Of a stretch of DNA of 64,000 bases, positions 45,046-56,796 are shown in pieces. The stretch is from Planoprotostelium fungivorum (taxonomy: Eukaryota; Evosea; Variosea; Cavosteliida; Cavosteliaceae), in assembly GCA_003024175.1 (NCBI GenBank), contig MDYQ01000463.1, forward strand, positions 1 through 64,000, written 5' to 3'. A program made the translations under genes and the position numbers. The notes below the pieces were generated by a model. It made no database searches, had not been told where the DNA came from, and saw only the letters and a list, made by a program, of their open reading frames with translations. Within the stretch, counting starts at the first letter, position 1, and every line of letters starts with the position of its first letter.

Positions 45046-45514
45046 ATGAACCTACTCTCTATCATCGTATCTAACAACTGAGATGCAAAGAAACCACTGC
45101 CAATCGCTCGTGCCGAAAATCTATCCTTGTTGGGATTCGGGAAGAGAAATGCCATTCGAGAGCTGATCACCTTCGTTTCCAGACAATTGGCCTCCTCGAC
45201 TGCACAAGGACAACACCAAGCTGTCGCACGCGATATGTCCGCCGATCCACAGGACGGTTTCTCCAAGTGAGTTGTCACAGCGAATGATAGGTCGCCGGGC
45301 TGGATGAAGAGATCAAGAAGTATCAGAATCCATCCGTCGATTCCATCGCCAACATACACAACGACTTGAGTGTCGCCAGATCATGGTGGAGAACAACGAG
45401 AAGGTCATTCGGAGAGGATTCTGCACATTGGAGAAGATCGAATCCAAGACGGATGAAATATCGTTCGAGACATGGCCTGTCAAGAGGACGAACGGCTACT
45501 GCACCACACTGTAA
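45046..45514 (+). pseudogene. YKT6: Decayed YKT6-like R-SNARE gene
   Basis: Pieces of Ykt6, an R-SNARE of Golgi, endosome and vacuole fusion, occur in order. They are M-N-L-L-S-I-I, then R-N-A-I-R-E-L-I-T-F-V-S-R-Q-L of the longin domain. After these come E-I-K-K-Y-Q-N-P, matching S-R-Y-Q-N-P of the human protein, and Q-I-M-V-E-N-N-E-K-V-I-R-R-G of the SNARE helix. The end N-G-Y-C-T-T-L is a CaaX-like box. About 40 residues of the longin core are missing after A-V-A-R-D. The SNARE part is shifted by one base near 45370, and an in-frame TGA near 45078 can only be avoided by a 24-nt intron. I read this as a broken host gene copy. An unusually spliced gene is the alternative. Confidence 0.65.
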
Positions 45515-45667
45515 GAGAAACAAAGAGGAGGAAAACACAATGATGATGATGATGATGATGGTGTCAAACCGAGATCCGTGCCGAACGTGAGCGATCGATG
45601 AACGAGATGCACATCATGCCGTGTGTGTTCTTTATAATAAATGATGTTGTCTACATCGAGGGGTCCT

Positions 45668-46972
45668 CTAAAAGTCATAGAAAGAGGACGGATTCCAGTC
45701 CTGTGGTGATGCTCGAATCAAGTCCAACAGCTCCTGGCTGTGGTCGAAACGGTCCGTGATGGTGGGGCCATCGAGATTGTCTTGAAAGAGGAGGGAAAGA
45801 TCGAAATGGTCGTAGTCCGAGCGGGGAGAGGGAAGAGAGGTGACGGCCCAGTCTTCTTCTATAGAGGATGAGTCTTTCGATGGATAGAAATGGTTTCACC
45901 TTTCACTGGATGTGCCACTGTTGGCTCAATAGAAGCCCTCCGTCTCTTACAACGTTTCTTATTCGTCTTCATTTCCTCGGCAGAGATTTGTGTAAGAGGT
46001 GATGTCTGTGTCGCATCAGGATCGTCAAGATGATGGTGTCGATGATGTACCTCAGATATGCTGGGCTCGTGTCGATTGATGTAACTGATATCGTCCTCGA
46101 CGTCTCTCGTTGGAGAGGTGACATCACATTCCATCGCTGAAAGATACTGAGCCTCTGTCTCTTGGCTGTGGGGCGCTTGGCCTTCGACTTTGTTTGTTTC
46201 TTCTTCTGGGGTCTCTTGATTCTCTTTGTCGTGTCCTGAATGGAATGAGACGAGATGCAGGTGACGATCTGTTCTGTACCTCAGGGTGAGGGCCATTTTG
46301 TTCGTAGACGCTCTGTAGTTCTTCAAAGAAGGCAGCTGGCATGATGTCCGGAAGTCTGTCCCAGAGGTCCTCGTAGATCGATTCATCCTGACTGTCTGTA
46401 GGGCATGAGCCAAAGCTGTGTCTGTGACGAGACTCACTCAGATACTGGAACATCCTCATTTCGTCGTTGAAAGCCTTTCTACCAAAGACAAGGCTACCCG
46501 CAGGACTGTTGAAGGTGTACACGGCAGTCTCTGTGGTATCTAACAGTGTGCATCGGTATCTACCGTGCTCGTCGGTGATACCTCTATCGAGAATGGGTGT
46601 CTCAAAATGTAGGTGGATGAAATTGGTCCCAGCCAAGGTCTCGTGATGGACGACTTTGGTGACGGTTGCGACTCCACCTTTCTTCCCTCCAAGAAAGGCG
46701 AATCTCATCTTGAAGCCGTGGGGTGTCACACCATTCAGGTCTGAAGAGTGCAGCTGTAGGATGGCGTTGAAGGTAGAACCAGGCATCAAACGCAGGTAAT
46801 GATCGGCCTTTCCTGGATGCTGAGGCAGCAAGTTGATGATGCCACGTCCATCAGTGAGATTCTGTTCACGGAACTTGTTGCTGATGCTACGGCTGTATTT
46901 GGAGAGGATGGTGTAGAACTGAGCCAGTGCGATGATGAAGTAGAGGGCATTGTTGGCATTTCTGGGCGGCAT
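45668..46972 (-). CDS. Four-copy family, member C
   Basis: The closest relative of member A. The core has N-A-N-N-A-L-Y-F, D-G-R-G-I-I-N-L-L-P-Q-H, the identical H-S-S-D-L-N-G-V-T-P-H-G-F-K-M-R-F-A-F-L-G-G, and F-I-H-L-H-F-E-T-P. A 42-nt intron near 46430 is followed by D-E-S-I-Y-E-D-L-W-D-R-L-P-D-I-M-P-A-A-F-F. Then come a basic, Gln/Glu/Lys-rich part and an acidic segment with S-E-V-H-H-R-H-H-H. The tail is F-D-H-S-Q-E-L-L-D-L-I-R ending F-Y-D-F at 45668. The 5' flank (46973-47240) is also shared with member A. The two are inverted relative to each other and 25 kb apart. Exon borders near 45900 and 46250 are approximate. Confidence 0.6.
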
Positions 46973-47240
46973 GGTGTGTGGAGAGGAAAGAGAGGAGAGG
47001 ATCGTGGCTTCTGCGGTACCACTAGTGAGGTCAAAGTAATGAAGACGCCGACCAGCTTGCTACTTGTCGCTCGGGAATACTTTGACTGCAGATCCATCTA
47101 GAATGCAACACAGACGGCCAGGCGGCCACCTTATCAGAAATAGGGGGACCATTTGACACTTGGATTTGCAGGGAATCTCCCCGTCTGGGAATTACCTGTT
47201 CGTGTGAAGGAGAACGACAGACGTCCTGTGAGGCGTGACC
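46973..47240 (-). promoter_or_regulatory. Conserved 5' flank of family copy C
   Basis: These bases align with 18890-19169 upstream of member A, both directly preceding the ATG. An ATG at about 47097 opens a short frame (D-L-Q-S-K-Y-S) that in copy A has no ATG, so a coding role is unlikely. Confidence 0.55.
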
Positions 47241-47324
47241 ATGTTGATGCGATTTAGCTTATTCTTTACAACGATGAAAGTCGTCGATGCGAAACCGATG
47301 AGGAAATAGTGGATAAAAAGATGA

Positions 47325-47406
47325 TGCATCCTATGGGACTTGAACCCATGCTCCCGAAGGAACCGCCGCCTTAAGACGGCGCCTTAACCAACTCGGCCAA
47401 AGATGC
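47325..47406 (-). tRNA. tRNA-Leu (anticodon AAG)
   Basis: Another intact copy of the 82-nt tRNA with leader TCGGCCAAACACGAA and the ATCATCTTTTT tail. Its wider flanks are not shared with the other copies. Confidence 0.95.
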
Positions 47407-47533
47407 TTCGTGTTTGGCCGACCCGACTGATGAAGGTGGATGCAAAGACCAGTGATAGGCAGAGGAGAAGAGAGTGAAGAAGAAGGATAAGAGAGAAGGA
47501 AAGAAGAGAGGAGAGAACACAGAGATGGTTTAT

Positions 47534-50096
47534 TCACGATGAAGCACCCAACTTGTTCAATTGTTCCAAGAAGTGATTGGGTGATGTGATCTCCGTGCTT
47601 CCATACACAATCCTCTTACCCATGCTCTTCTGTTCTTTCTTCAGTCTCTCTTCTTTTTTTTTCTCTTTTGAAAAAATTTCTTACCTTTGCATATTCTTGT
47701 AGATTCTGATATTCGTTGTAATTTCCACCACCGATGACAAAGGTGATGCACTCTTTGAATGGTGTATTCCTCCTGGGAATCCCTCCAGCCCTCATCTTCT
47801 TGTTGACCTGTCAAACTACAATCAGCCACTCTGGACTCTGGGGTGACGTTCACCTTAGGGTCCAGGTAGAGGTAAGACTCTGTCTGTGGAACGGGTTTCA
47901 ACTCCATGATACTGTCCACAATCCTCGTGATGGGCAGCTCCTTCGTGGTAGGCAAGATGGCCCTGTTTTTCATCAGATCTTCCATCTACAACGAGACATC
48001 AAATAAGAAGGGGGGAGATAAAACCAAATAAAATGAAATAAAATACCTGACACCGGCGTTGAAGAGAGTACCGAGTTGGTCAGAGACAGCTGCACCCAGT
48101 CCAAAAGACTCTACGTTCACCTTCTGAAACAGTCCCTTCATGGCTCCTCCCATGACCGATGAGCTGTTGATGACTTGGCTCGTTGTAGATTGGACGAGGT
48201 TAGACAGGGCCGTGTTCTTCTTCAGGTAATCGAGACAAGACGTATCTACGCCGGACCTCTTGATGGTTTCCTGGGAACGGTGAGTTTTCCGTGGAATTTC
48301 GGGGACGCACCAGGAGGGAATCCATCTCGGCTGATTGTAGATGGTCGTGATTGGCGATGTAATAAATCAAGAATAATCTCAACTTATCAAAGGGTGTGCT
48401 GCTGTGCTCGGGGGCCAAGAGGTTCGTCATCTCCTTCTTGTCCTTTTCCCGCTCAGAATTTCACGGAAATTTCGCCGTCGCGGTCGACTCACCCTGAGAG
48501 AGTGTGTGATGATCGATTGTTCTACAGAGTAGTAAGCGTCTAGATTTCTCGATTCGATAGAGCGTAAGAGGCTGGTGGCAATGTTAGTGTGGACGTCCAT
48601 GACTCTCTTCTTCTCCCTCAACTGAGGGATCGTGTTCACAAAAGAGCCCAAGTCTTTCGTGCGGCCTGTCGATCTACAATCAGCCACGGAAGATTCCGGA
48701 ATATTATATATCTTCATTTCACGTGATCTTCCTCACCCAATATCTGTGACTCATCGTAATTGTCAATGTCCATACCACCAGACATCTTGTTGAAGTCATC
48801 CAAGGTGGACTTGTACTCTTTCAGATACGTGTTGATGGCTACTGCGATGTCGTGGAAAGGTGTGAACAAGTTCTCCGTCCAAAACTTGTCGTGATCGTCT
48901 AAATCGTAACTCTTCTTCTCTGTCTTCCTCGTCGCTCCCTCTCCCTCCGTAACTTCCACCTGTACAAGTCTCAACGTTTCGAAATTTCATCGAAATTTCA
49001 CCTGCACTCGGTTGAGGGTGAGATCGAGGGTATCGTGTACGAGCGGCTGATAGTTCCACGTATGTTGGAGCATGATGGACAGATCGATGTTTCTGTCTAA
49101 TAAGAGGAGAACGGGTCGCTGGAAGGCGGAGCCGCCGGTAGAATTTTCCGAGAAGAGGTTGCCCATGCTGTTGAGATGATCGGTGAGTCGATTGTCGAGA
49201 CGGACGGCGATGGCTTCGGCGGCTCCGTTTCTGGGGCAGCGGATGATGGGCACGACTCCCTGTGCATGTGAGTCATCTGTCGAGATGGATGCAAATGAGA
49301 TGGATGCAAATGAGATGGATGGACGATCGTTTTTCATGACAGACAGAGACCACGATGGAACATGAGAAGAGAGAGGTGGATGGAGATGACTTCTCACCAT
49401 CGTGACGAGAACGGAGAAGAGGGAGTCGACCAGTGAGTCGATGTTCTGTTCTGCCTGCAGATCGGAGATCTTTGGATCGTTGAAGACGACGTAAGAGTCC
49501 TTCTGAGCGACGGTGAAGAAGTCTTTGTCCAAAGATATGAAGTTGACATACTGATCGAACACGCGAGAGATCTGACCGACGGAGCCGGACTCGAGTGCAG
49601 AAGTGGCGAGCTCTTCTAAGAGGGCCTCCGAGACGGCCGATGCAAAATTGAGATGGAAGCTATCATACAGGTGGTTGGCACAATCCTGTGAGATGTTAAG
49701 AAGAGAGTTTACGTGAATCACCCATGAATGGGTGATGATGAATGTATGACTAGGTGAATGCATAATACAAACCTGCTCGATCCGTTTGAGGTTTTCACGA
49801 GTTGGGAGGACGAAATAAACCGCAGGGACGTCTATGACGGGTTGTCTGTCGCTGTGCAGACTCAAATGTAATGTGACTCCGTGTTTCCTGAGGTCACCCA
49901 CACGCAGAAGAGGTGATAGAATATCTCTGCAATAATCGTCATAGATGAGAATCTTCCAAGGCTCGTCCAGTGATTCTTTACTCTCGGGAGCCTTGTTCAA
50001 ATTGAGCATGCGAACCAGACTGGCTATTACAGGTCAGAAGATGACGTCACAAAGAATAGAATCACCCGTCTGGTTTTCCTTCACAGACATCGTCAT
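47534..50096 (-). CDS. SLY1: Sly1, Sec1/Munc18-family protein of ER-Golgi traffic
   Basis: About twelve exons encode the SM protein that controls SNARE assembly between ER and Golgi (human SCFD1). A short first exon ([10 protein letters not shown]) leads to R-M-L-N-L-N, W-K-I-L-I-Y-D and [11 protein letters not shown]. Later come [17 protein letters not shown] near 49060, [13 protein letters not shown] near 48900 and [16 protein letters not shown] near 48600. Further on are K-L-R-L-F-L-I-Y-Y and, near the end, [11 protein letters not shown]. The order and spacing follow human SCFD1. Two ATGs (50096, 50090) are possible starts. One intron contains a 15-bp tandem repeat. Confidence 0.95.
49282..49320. 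repeat. 15-bp tandem repeat in a Sly1 intron
   Basis: The unit GAGATGGATGCAAAT occurs twice and then in part (49282, 49297, 49312). Confidence 0.85.
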
Positions 50097-50943
50097 TGGA
50101 TGATTTGTGACCATCATCACCTACGCAACGGGGTGTAGATGAGCCGAAATTGTAAAAATCATTTTGCACATTTTCTGTCGATGAGCGAGCAACATATCAA
50201 ATTGAACGTGTACCGATAGAGAGAATGATAGTGTAGAGTCTATATCAATTCATCCGTTCTACGTCCGTTCTTCTCCTGGCCGTGACTGCTGTTGACACAC
50301 AAGGTGGTGGAGATCCTCTATAACGAAAATTCCGACGTCGTCCGTAAATTTCGTACCCGAGCTGATGCCATTGAGGTCTAATCGTGATGCATGCAACACA
50401 CCCCTCCATCGATCACGAAACCGATGACTTTGGGCCTCGGTTGGGATAAGAACGTCATTCCACTTCCCCGATCTCGTCACAACCTCTTATGCGCGAGCAT
50501 GAGCCCACCGAAACAGCGACAACGTTCACGTCCACCGTCTCCCAATTCTCCACTCCTCTATCTCTTCGAGACTCTCTGAAAACTTATGTCGTACCAGCCT
50601 CGTCGGGTAACCTCGCAACCCTTCCGAATCTTTCGGCTGCGTCACCGTGACAAGAGGAACGTACCCGCCTCATGAGTCTAAAGTGGAAAACTAGTAGAGA
50701 AGTAGACACTGAGGTATGAAAGTCTCACTCCTGTGGGTGCATCTCAGACAACCACAGTCACCCGCTGCCTTGCGGGAAAAAGAACATTGCAATGTTCTAC
50801 GGGATTTCTCCTCGTGTGTCAGATCATACAGCGGTCACCATCGATTTACTGGTAATTCTTACAGGTCGTTACTCATCCGCCTTCCATTACAAACGTCTGT
50901 GTTTGAGACGCCTCTTCAGCATTCTCTCCTCCCCACGCACAGC
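50097..50943. other. Divergent spacer, 847 bases
   Basis: The longest spacer without a clear gene. A 73-codon minus-strand frame (50480-50259) starts only with GTG and I do not support it. The stretch 50700-50943 is the probable leader of the kinase gene; it has several short upstream frames. Confidence 0.4.
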
Positions 50944-51863
50944 ATGATCGCCCCCGAACGATACGAATTATACGCAAAGATAGGCGGAGGAACGTACGGT
51001 ACCGTCTACTCCGCTTACGACTGGGAGAAGGACAGAGATGTGGCCATCAAGAGACTGGACAACAGAGGAACTCAGGACGATCGGGTTCTAAACGAGATCA
51101 AGGTCAGCACCGTCGTGTCTGGTGTGGAGGGAGTGGCCACCTTCCACGGATTCTTCCGCTCGAGCAACTTGACCGTGAGATCGTCATCTTCCATCTTCTA
51201 CGTCCAACCGCTGATTCGCATGTGCAGTGTCTCGTCTTCGATAAGATCGATGGAGTCGATCTCTTCACTCTGATGGAGAAGAGAGGGTTCTTACCCGTGG
51301 ACGAGAAGGCTGCGAGGGACATATTATCGGCAGTCGCTCACACCTTGTCTGGATGCCACACGAGAGGCATCGCACATCGCGATCTCAAATTAGAAAATGT
51401 GAGGTCGCCATGGTCACATGGTCACTTACGTACACACAGATCATGGTCGATGCGAACGGCTGTGTCTTCCTCGTCGACTTTGGACTGGCATCCATCATGA
51501 GAAAGGTCGAAGGGAAGGAGAGACCCACGAAAGACATCTGCGGCAGCATCAAGTACATGGCCCCAGAGTATCTCAACCGAAAGAGAGTCATGTCGACGAA
51601 GGTGACATCATCTGCTGCCGCCGGCGATTGATCGTTTGCAGATGGACTCGTGGGCATTGGGAGTCACCGCTTACATTCTCCTCTATGGAGAGTTCCCATA
51701 CGACGAAGACGATCTTTACGCTCTATCGTTGGGCTTAACATGTGTGGAGATACCGCGGGTCACATCTGATGGAACCGAGATCTCGCTAGACATCAGGCAG
51801 AAGCTGGCGGACCTGCTGCACGTGGACCCTGAAGAGAGGGCATCTGTGGATATATTAATGTAA
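50944..51863 (+). CDS. Serine/threonine protein kinase, catalytic domain only
   Basis: Four exons encode about 260 residues, just one kinase domain. The glycine loop is I-G-G-G-T-Y-G-T-V and the lysine motif V-A-I-K-R-L. The catalytic loop is H-R-D-L-K-L-E-N near 51385, the metal-binding motif V-D-F-G-L-A near 51476, and the activation segment ends M-A-P-E-Y-L. S-W-A-L-G-V-T-A-Y-I-L-L-Y-G follows. H-R-D-L-K-x-E-N with C-G-S-I-K-Y-M-A-P-E points to the CAMK/AGC side of Ser/Thr kinases. All catalytic residues are present. The ATG at 50944 lies about 10 codons before the glycine loop, so there is no N-terminal regulatory part. Confidence 0.92.
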
Positions 51864-51990
51864 AGAGTGTGAATAAATTGTATCTGTTCTGAAGCTCGTA
51901 CGGTGCGAAGATTTCGATTTGTAAGTTTTCGTTGTAGTGAACGGTCACGCTCGCGTCATCAGCCAGACTGCATCGCAGACGAACATAGAG

Positions 51991-54169
51991 ATGTCTACGT
52001 TGAATCGAGAGTGAGTGACGAGAATGATCGCGTGTAGCTGGTCAGCAACAACAAATGAACATCATTACAGGCTCACAGAAGAGCAACTGAACCAGTTGTC
52101 GCTGGAAGTGAAAGAATATGCCGCTTGCCACGGGTTGGTGATGTATAATCGTGCCTCCCAATTGAATCATGCACCCATCACATTGTTACCAACTCCCATT
52201 CCACGCAGTTCGTACGAAAAGGTGACTGTCACTCGTGCTCGATGGAGACATCATCATACAACTCCCGTCTGTAATCGATCTCACGATCGAAATGTAGGTC
52301 TGGGATTTCGCCCCTGAATTAAATGTTCTAGTCCATCGCGTCTCACTCGACCACGAGTTCCTCCTCAAACATTTAGAAGGGTGACGATCGTCACATTTAG
52401 ACAATCGTCTCACCTGAACAGAGTCGTCGAAGATGAATTCACTGCCTCCCTCATCGACATCTACAAGAAAGTTTTGGAGAAGGGAATCAAACAGGTGACA
52501 TCCTTGCACGTCCATCCATCGAGACGCCATCGATGATGATGATGATGGACACTCAACTTGTAGCAGAAGATCACGTTGGGCATCCATCGTTCAGATTACA
52601 TGCTCCACGCAGTGGACAAAGAGGAGCCCCTCCTCAAGCAGGTGACACATCTCATCTTCACTCATCGTCTTCACGTCTCTGTTCACTTCTCACAATGTAC
52701 GCAGGTCGAATTGAATACCATCGCGGCTTCTTTTTCGAATCTCTCTTGCATCCGAGCCGATCTACAACGCTACGTGTTATCCACCCAAAACATACAAGGC
52801 TACTCCCCCGAAAATGTCCCCGACAATTCTGCGCGGGAAGAATTACCCGCCTCGTTGGCCCTGGCCGTACAACTCCACGGAGCAAAACAAGGTTCTCATT
52901 TGCTCCGATGTCCCAATTGATCGAGACGCAGGGGTGGTCGTCATGGTAGTGCATCCGAATGAAGTCAACGCGTTCGACCAGAGGTGGCTGGAATATCACC
53001 TGTGGGACAAGTGAGTGACGTTTGACACGTTATGTGTGAGGGGTGTAACCTGGGAACAGGCACGGCGTGAGGATGTTGAGGAGGAGTTTACTCGATTTTC
53101 ACGAGAGGAGCGTTGTAGATGAGTCCGGTCGCCTCACCATGTGATTTCTCTTCTTTTTCACATTGATTGAATATTCCTCCATCGTGTGACAGAAAGGTGT
53201 CAAATAGAATGAAACATCTCATACAGAATGAAATATGTCAAATAGAATGAAAGAATTCACATGGTACAGCGACGGTCACGCCGTGTCCGTGGTTTACTTC
53301 AGAGCGGCTTACACGCCAGACGATTTTCCCACGGAGAAGGAGTGGAAGGGTAGACTCATCATTGAAGAGAGTGATGCCATCAAGTGTCCCAACATCGCTT
53401 ATCATCTCGTGGGAACGAAGAAGATCCAACAGGTGAGAGAAATTTCACTCGTTTTTCTACGATCTTTCCTCGACTTCTCGATGACATCAGAGTAGGTGTT
53501 AGCCGTACCCGGAGTTCTGGAGAAGTGAGTTTTCCCGCCCGATTTCGCATTTGAAATTCGAATCTGACCGAACCAGGTTCGTCTCCGAGGACACGGCCAG
53601 GGACTTACGGCTCTTGTTCGTCGGTCTGTACAGTTTAGATGAGAAGGACGAATCTCTCTCCCAAACTCTGCAGAAGGCCAGAGAGAATCCTCACGATTAC
53701 GTCTTGAAGCCACAGAGAGAAGGAGGAGGAAACAACATCTACGGAGAAGACATCGTCAAGAGTTTAGACACGTTCAGCGCGAAGAAGTTGTCGAGTTTCA
53801 TTCTCATGGATCGAATTCGAGTCCCAGAGGTATCGTGCTTTTTTCTTCATGATGATGATGGGATGCTGATGGCGACAGGTGCAAACGTATCTCATGAGAG
53901 AAGAGAAGATATCGAAGGTGGAAGGTGTGGCCGAATTGGGCATCTTCAGCGTCTTCGTCAGGTGACATCGTGCATCGTGCTCTTATCTTCTTCATCATCG
54001 TCGGTGATGGACGAATGAGATTGAAAGCTGAAACTTTGACAGTGACGCTGAAGACAAGGTCGTCTATAACAAAGCTGCCGGATTTCTGTTGAGAACAAAG
54101 GTGGCCAAAGTGGAAGATGGAGGTGTGGCTGCAGGAGTGGCCGTGTTGGACTGTCCCTATTTGGTCTGA
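51991..54169 (+). CDS. GSS: Glutathione synthetase (eukaryotic type)
   Basis: This ATP-grasp enzyme joins gamma-glutamylcysteine and glycine, the last step of glutathione synthesis. About twelve exons are present. Matches to human GSS run through the whole chain: [15 protein letters not shown] near 52430, G-I-H-R-S-D-Y-M-L near 52580 and [10 protein letters not shown] near 52705. Then come [15 protein letters not shown], and the ATP-binding glycine loop [14 protein letters not shown] near 53705. The end [12 protein letters not shown] matches the human A-G-V-A-V-L-D-N-P-Y-P-V. The first exon encodes only M-S-T-L-N-R-E. Confidence 0.96.
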
Positions 54170-54337
54170 TAAACGTTCCGTGTGACATCATGTAATCAAT
54201 GATGATGCAGGAGATGGATGATGAGATGATTGGGCGAGACAATGGTGCATCGAGTTGAAAACATCAGCATGCGACGACTCAAACACGAAGAAATGTGTAT
54301 GTGCGGCTTTGTTCATCTATCAATACATATCTACAGC

Positions 54338-54747
54338 TCAAGCGCTCTCTTTGTGTTGCTGGTGGTGCTGCTGTAGCATGGCCTCTCTCTCCTTCTCTGC
54401 TTTTCTCGCCAGGTGCTCATCGAATGTAATGGTTTTCATCGGTGAACTGAAGACTCGTCAGAGCGGCTCACCATTGTCCAATACTCACACATAGACCTCC
54501 GGCTTTGGGTTCGCCATCGTATATAGACCCATTCCGGTGCAGGCGATTCCGACAATGGCGGCACCCATAGGCATGATTATCTGTAACGACATTAGTCGAG
54601 ATAGAACGCGGGCGTCACGAGGACTGACACACATATCATGAATGAGATGAAGCATTGGAGTACCTGAACATAGTTGAACCATGTGGAGTGTCTGTTTCCA
54701 GCGTAATGACCGAATCTACGTGGGTTAATGGGAACTCTTCCTGACAT
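54338..54747 (-). CDS. Small single-pass membrane protein, possibly mitochondrial
   Basis: Three exons give about 93 residues. The N-terminus is basic and aromatic (S-G-R-V-P-I-N-P-R-R-F-G-H-Y-A-G-N-R-H-S-T-W). A membrane helix follows (I-I-M-P-M-G-A-A-I-V-G-I-A-C-T-G-M-G-L-Y), and then a Lys/Glu/Gln-rich helix after D-E-H-L-A-R-K-A-E-K-E-R-E. The splice from V-Y-V to S-P-M-K-T uses a perfect GTGAG donor. The layout resembles accessory subunits of respiratory complexes, for example complex I or IV. I cannot name the subunit. Confidence 0.65.
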
Positions 54748-55174
54748 GATGTGATGAAGGCGTGACCGAAATGGTTGGAAAACTCAGATTTGGTTGGTTG
54801 TAATTTCAAATTCCAATTTCAACCCAATTTCAGGTGGGCATAGAGATCAGTGTGAGAGAAGAATTGTACGTGCATACCACCCCATGTCTTTTGTATGAAC
54901 GGACACATCGAATCGATATCTTCTCTATACAAGATTGGATATCTACCATCTCCTGACAGCTCATCTGAACGTATATGATAGAGATGTGATGTCTTCAGTG
55001 TGGGCTCTGTGCAGTAACTCAATCCAACAGTACGAGGCGGAATCCATAAATTATCAAATGATTGTAGAGCGACAACGATTCATTGAAATCTACACGGATT
55101 CCACCAGTGAAATCCATTTTTCCTTTCTGCAGAAACAGAAACCCACCATCACAGCCAACCACACACACGCCAAT

Positions 55175-56096
55175 ATGACAACCGATCCAGCCGCAAACAC
55201 AGCCACCCCCACCCCCACCCCCACACCTGCCCCTCAGACGACCACAGAGGCAACCAAGGAGAACATTCAGATCACCGCCGATGCCGCGAAGAGTGCAGTC
55301 GATGTCGTCTCCAACAAGGTGAGATCTTGATCTTTTTTTATTACGTCTCTTTGAAATAACAATGGGATCTGATGGAAGGTGAAGGTCACAGCCGCCTCGA
55401 CCTCCGCACAGAGTGGTTACGAGATCGCTAAAGTCGCAGTCGTCGATACCATCCAATACATCAATGGAAAGGCTGACGAAGCCACCGTTGCCACCACCGA
55501 ATTCACCATCCAGGCCGGACAGGTACATCCTCTCTTCCCATCTCTTCCTCTCACAAACTTTTTTCTTCTCACACCTTCTGCAGGCCATCCGTAACGGTGC
55601 CATTGCCGCCAAGGACTTCACCGTAGAGACCGCCGTCGCCGCTAAAGACGCCATCGTCGAGGGCTTCCAGAAGTCAACCTCTTACGTCGCCGAGAAGACC
55701 GAACAGCTCACAGACGCCACTCGCTCCTCCTTCATCGGCGCCACCGAGAGTGTCCAAGCCGCATCGAGAGACGCCAACAACGTCATCCAGAAGGGAGCCG
55801 AAGAGGTCAAGCAATTTGCAGAGACCAAGATCAGATCTGGATCGTCCGCATCTTCTGATGCACCCGCCACAGCCATCTCGAGCGATCCTCAGATGGCATC
55901 TGCAGTCAGTCAGTTGGCCGAGTTGGCAAAGGAGACACCCAAAGTCGATGAGATCGTCAAGGAGAGCAGCGGAAAGGTCTACGATGATGTTGCCACGAAG
56001 GGAGAGATCAAGTCAGAGACGGACGTTCTCAGCTTGAAGCCCGACCCAGTCATCTTGTCCACGTTGGACGAAGCGAAGGCGGCCGCTCAGCACTAG
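55175..56096 (+). CDS. LEA-like amphipathic helical protein
   Basis: Three exons encode about 245 residues. After a Thr/Pro-rich start (T-P-T-P-T-P-T-P-A-P) the chain is almost entirely Ala/Lys/Glu/Val/Thr with an 11-residue-like periodicity. Examples are A-A-K-D-F-T-V-E-T-A-V-A-A-K-D-A-I-V-E-G-F and T-S-Y-V-A-E-K-T-E-Q-L-T-D-A-T. Such chains form long amphipathic helices, as in group 3 LEA proteins, perilipins and apolipoproteins. There is no signal peptide or membrane helix. A role in desiccation or cyst tolerance, or on lipid droplets, is plausible but unproven. Confidence 0.75.
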
Positions 56097-56401
56097 ATAA
56101 AGACTTGTATTGAAGTGATGTTGAAAGTGATGTGCATGGGGAGATCTGTATACAATTTCTGTTCACGTTCGGCACGTGCCACCGCGATAGCATTCGCTGT
56201 CGCGGTCGGAGTCGTCACCTGGAGCTTCGTATATCCCTTCTTCTTTGTACCCTCTCTGTTCAACATTCCTCTGCGCTTGGGACATTCGAAGGGCTTGCAG
56301 GACGCTAGAACCTGTGAGCCTGATGCGAGATCACCTCCACCAACTGACCGTGACAGATCGGCACATTCGCCCTCATCTTAGCCATCTGCTCTTGCATCTT
56401 G

Positions 56402-56680
56402 ATGGCTAGGCAATTCGTCATCATCGGTCTGTTCTGGTGGATCATCACTTTCTACTCGTGGTTCGTCCGAGATAGCGAGGCACAAGATTCCTCCCACCGT
56501 GAGCAATCCTATGGATATTACTCTGTCATTCCAATGTGGCTCTTCTTCTCCTTCTTGGTCTTCTTCCCGTATTGGCTGGCTAAGCGCCACGTTGGACAGG
56601 TTTGCAAACAAGTTCACACTGGTCGTCTGATTCATCACGTCACCACCCTCGAACTCCTTCAGATATGCAATGGTTTATGA
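56402..56680 (+). CDS. Doubtful two-helix membrane ORF (PIGY-like?)
   Basis: The ORF has two hydrophobic stretches, F-V-I-I-G-L-F-W-W-I-I-T-F-Y and M-W-L-F-F-S-F-L-V-F-F-P-Y-W-L-A-K-R-H. The pattern Y-Y-S-x(2)-P before the second helix recalls PIGY, a tiny subunit of the GPI-GlcNAc transferase. However, the opposite strand is equally open and rich in Glu and Lys, and antisense of such sequence always looks hydrophobic. I could not decide which strand codes. The region 56110-56400 has the same ambiguity. Confidence 0.25.
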   Translation: MARQFVIIGLFWWIITFYSWFVRDSEAQDSSHREQSYGYYSVIPMWLFFSFLVFFPYWLAKRHVGQVCKQVHTGRLIHHVTTLELLQICNGL

Positions 56681-56796
56681 TAGATAAAGGAGACATGTGA
56701 CAATAATCTGGACGTCCAGAGTGTCAGCCATCCTCGATTTGGGAGTCATTCTGCTTCTCTCTCGGAAATCGAGGCTGCGCGCACAACAGCAAAAGA

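Noticed and set aside
45540-45560. ATGATGATG run that would encode poly-Met
   Set aside because: It lies after the stop of the YKT6 remnant and is a microsatellite.
50259-50480. 73-codon minus-strand frame
   Set aside because: It starts with GTG, has a stop just upstream and no recognisable motif.
55019-55654. 211-codon minus-strand frame rich in Gly and Cys
   Set aside because: It lies antisense to the Ala/Lys/Glu-rich LEA-like gene and is a composition artefact.
56115-56381. Hydrophobic plus-strand frame and Glu/Lys-rich minus-strand frame
   Set aside because: Each mirrors the other; neither strand shows a family motif, so I call no gene.
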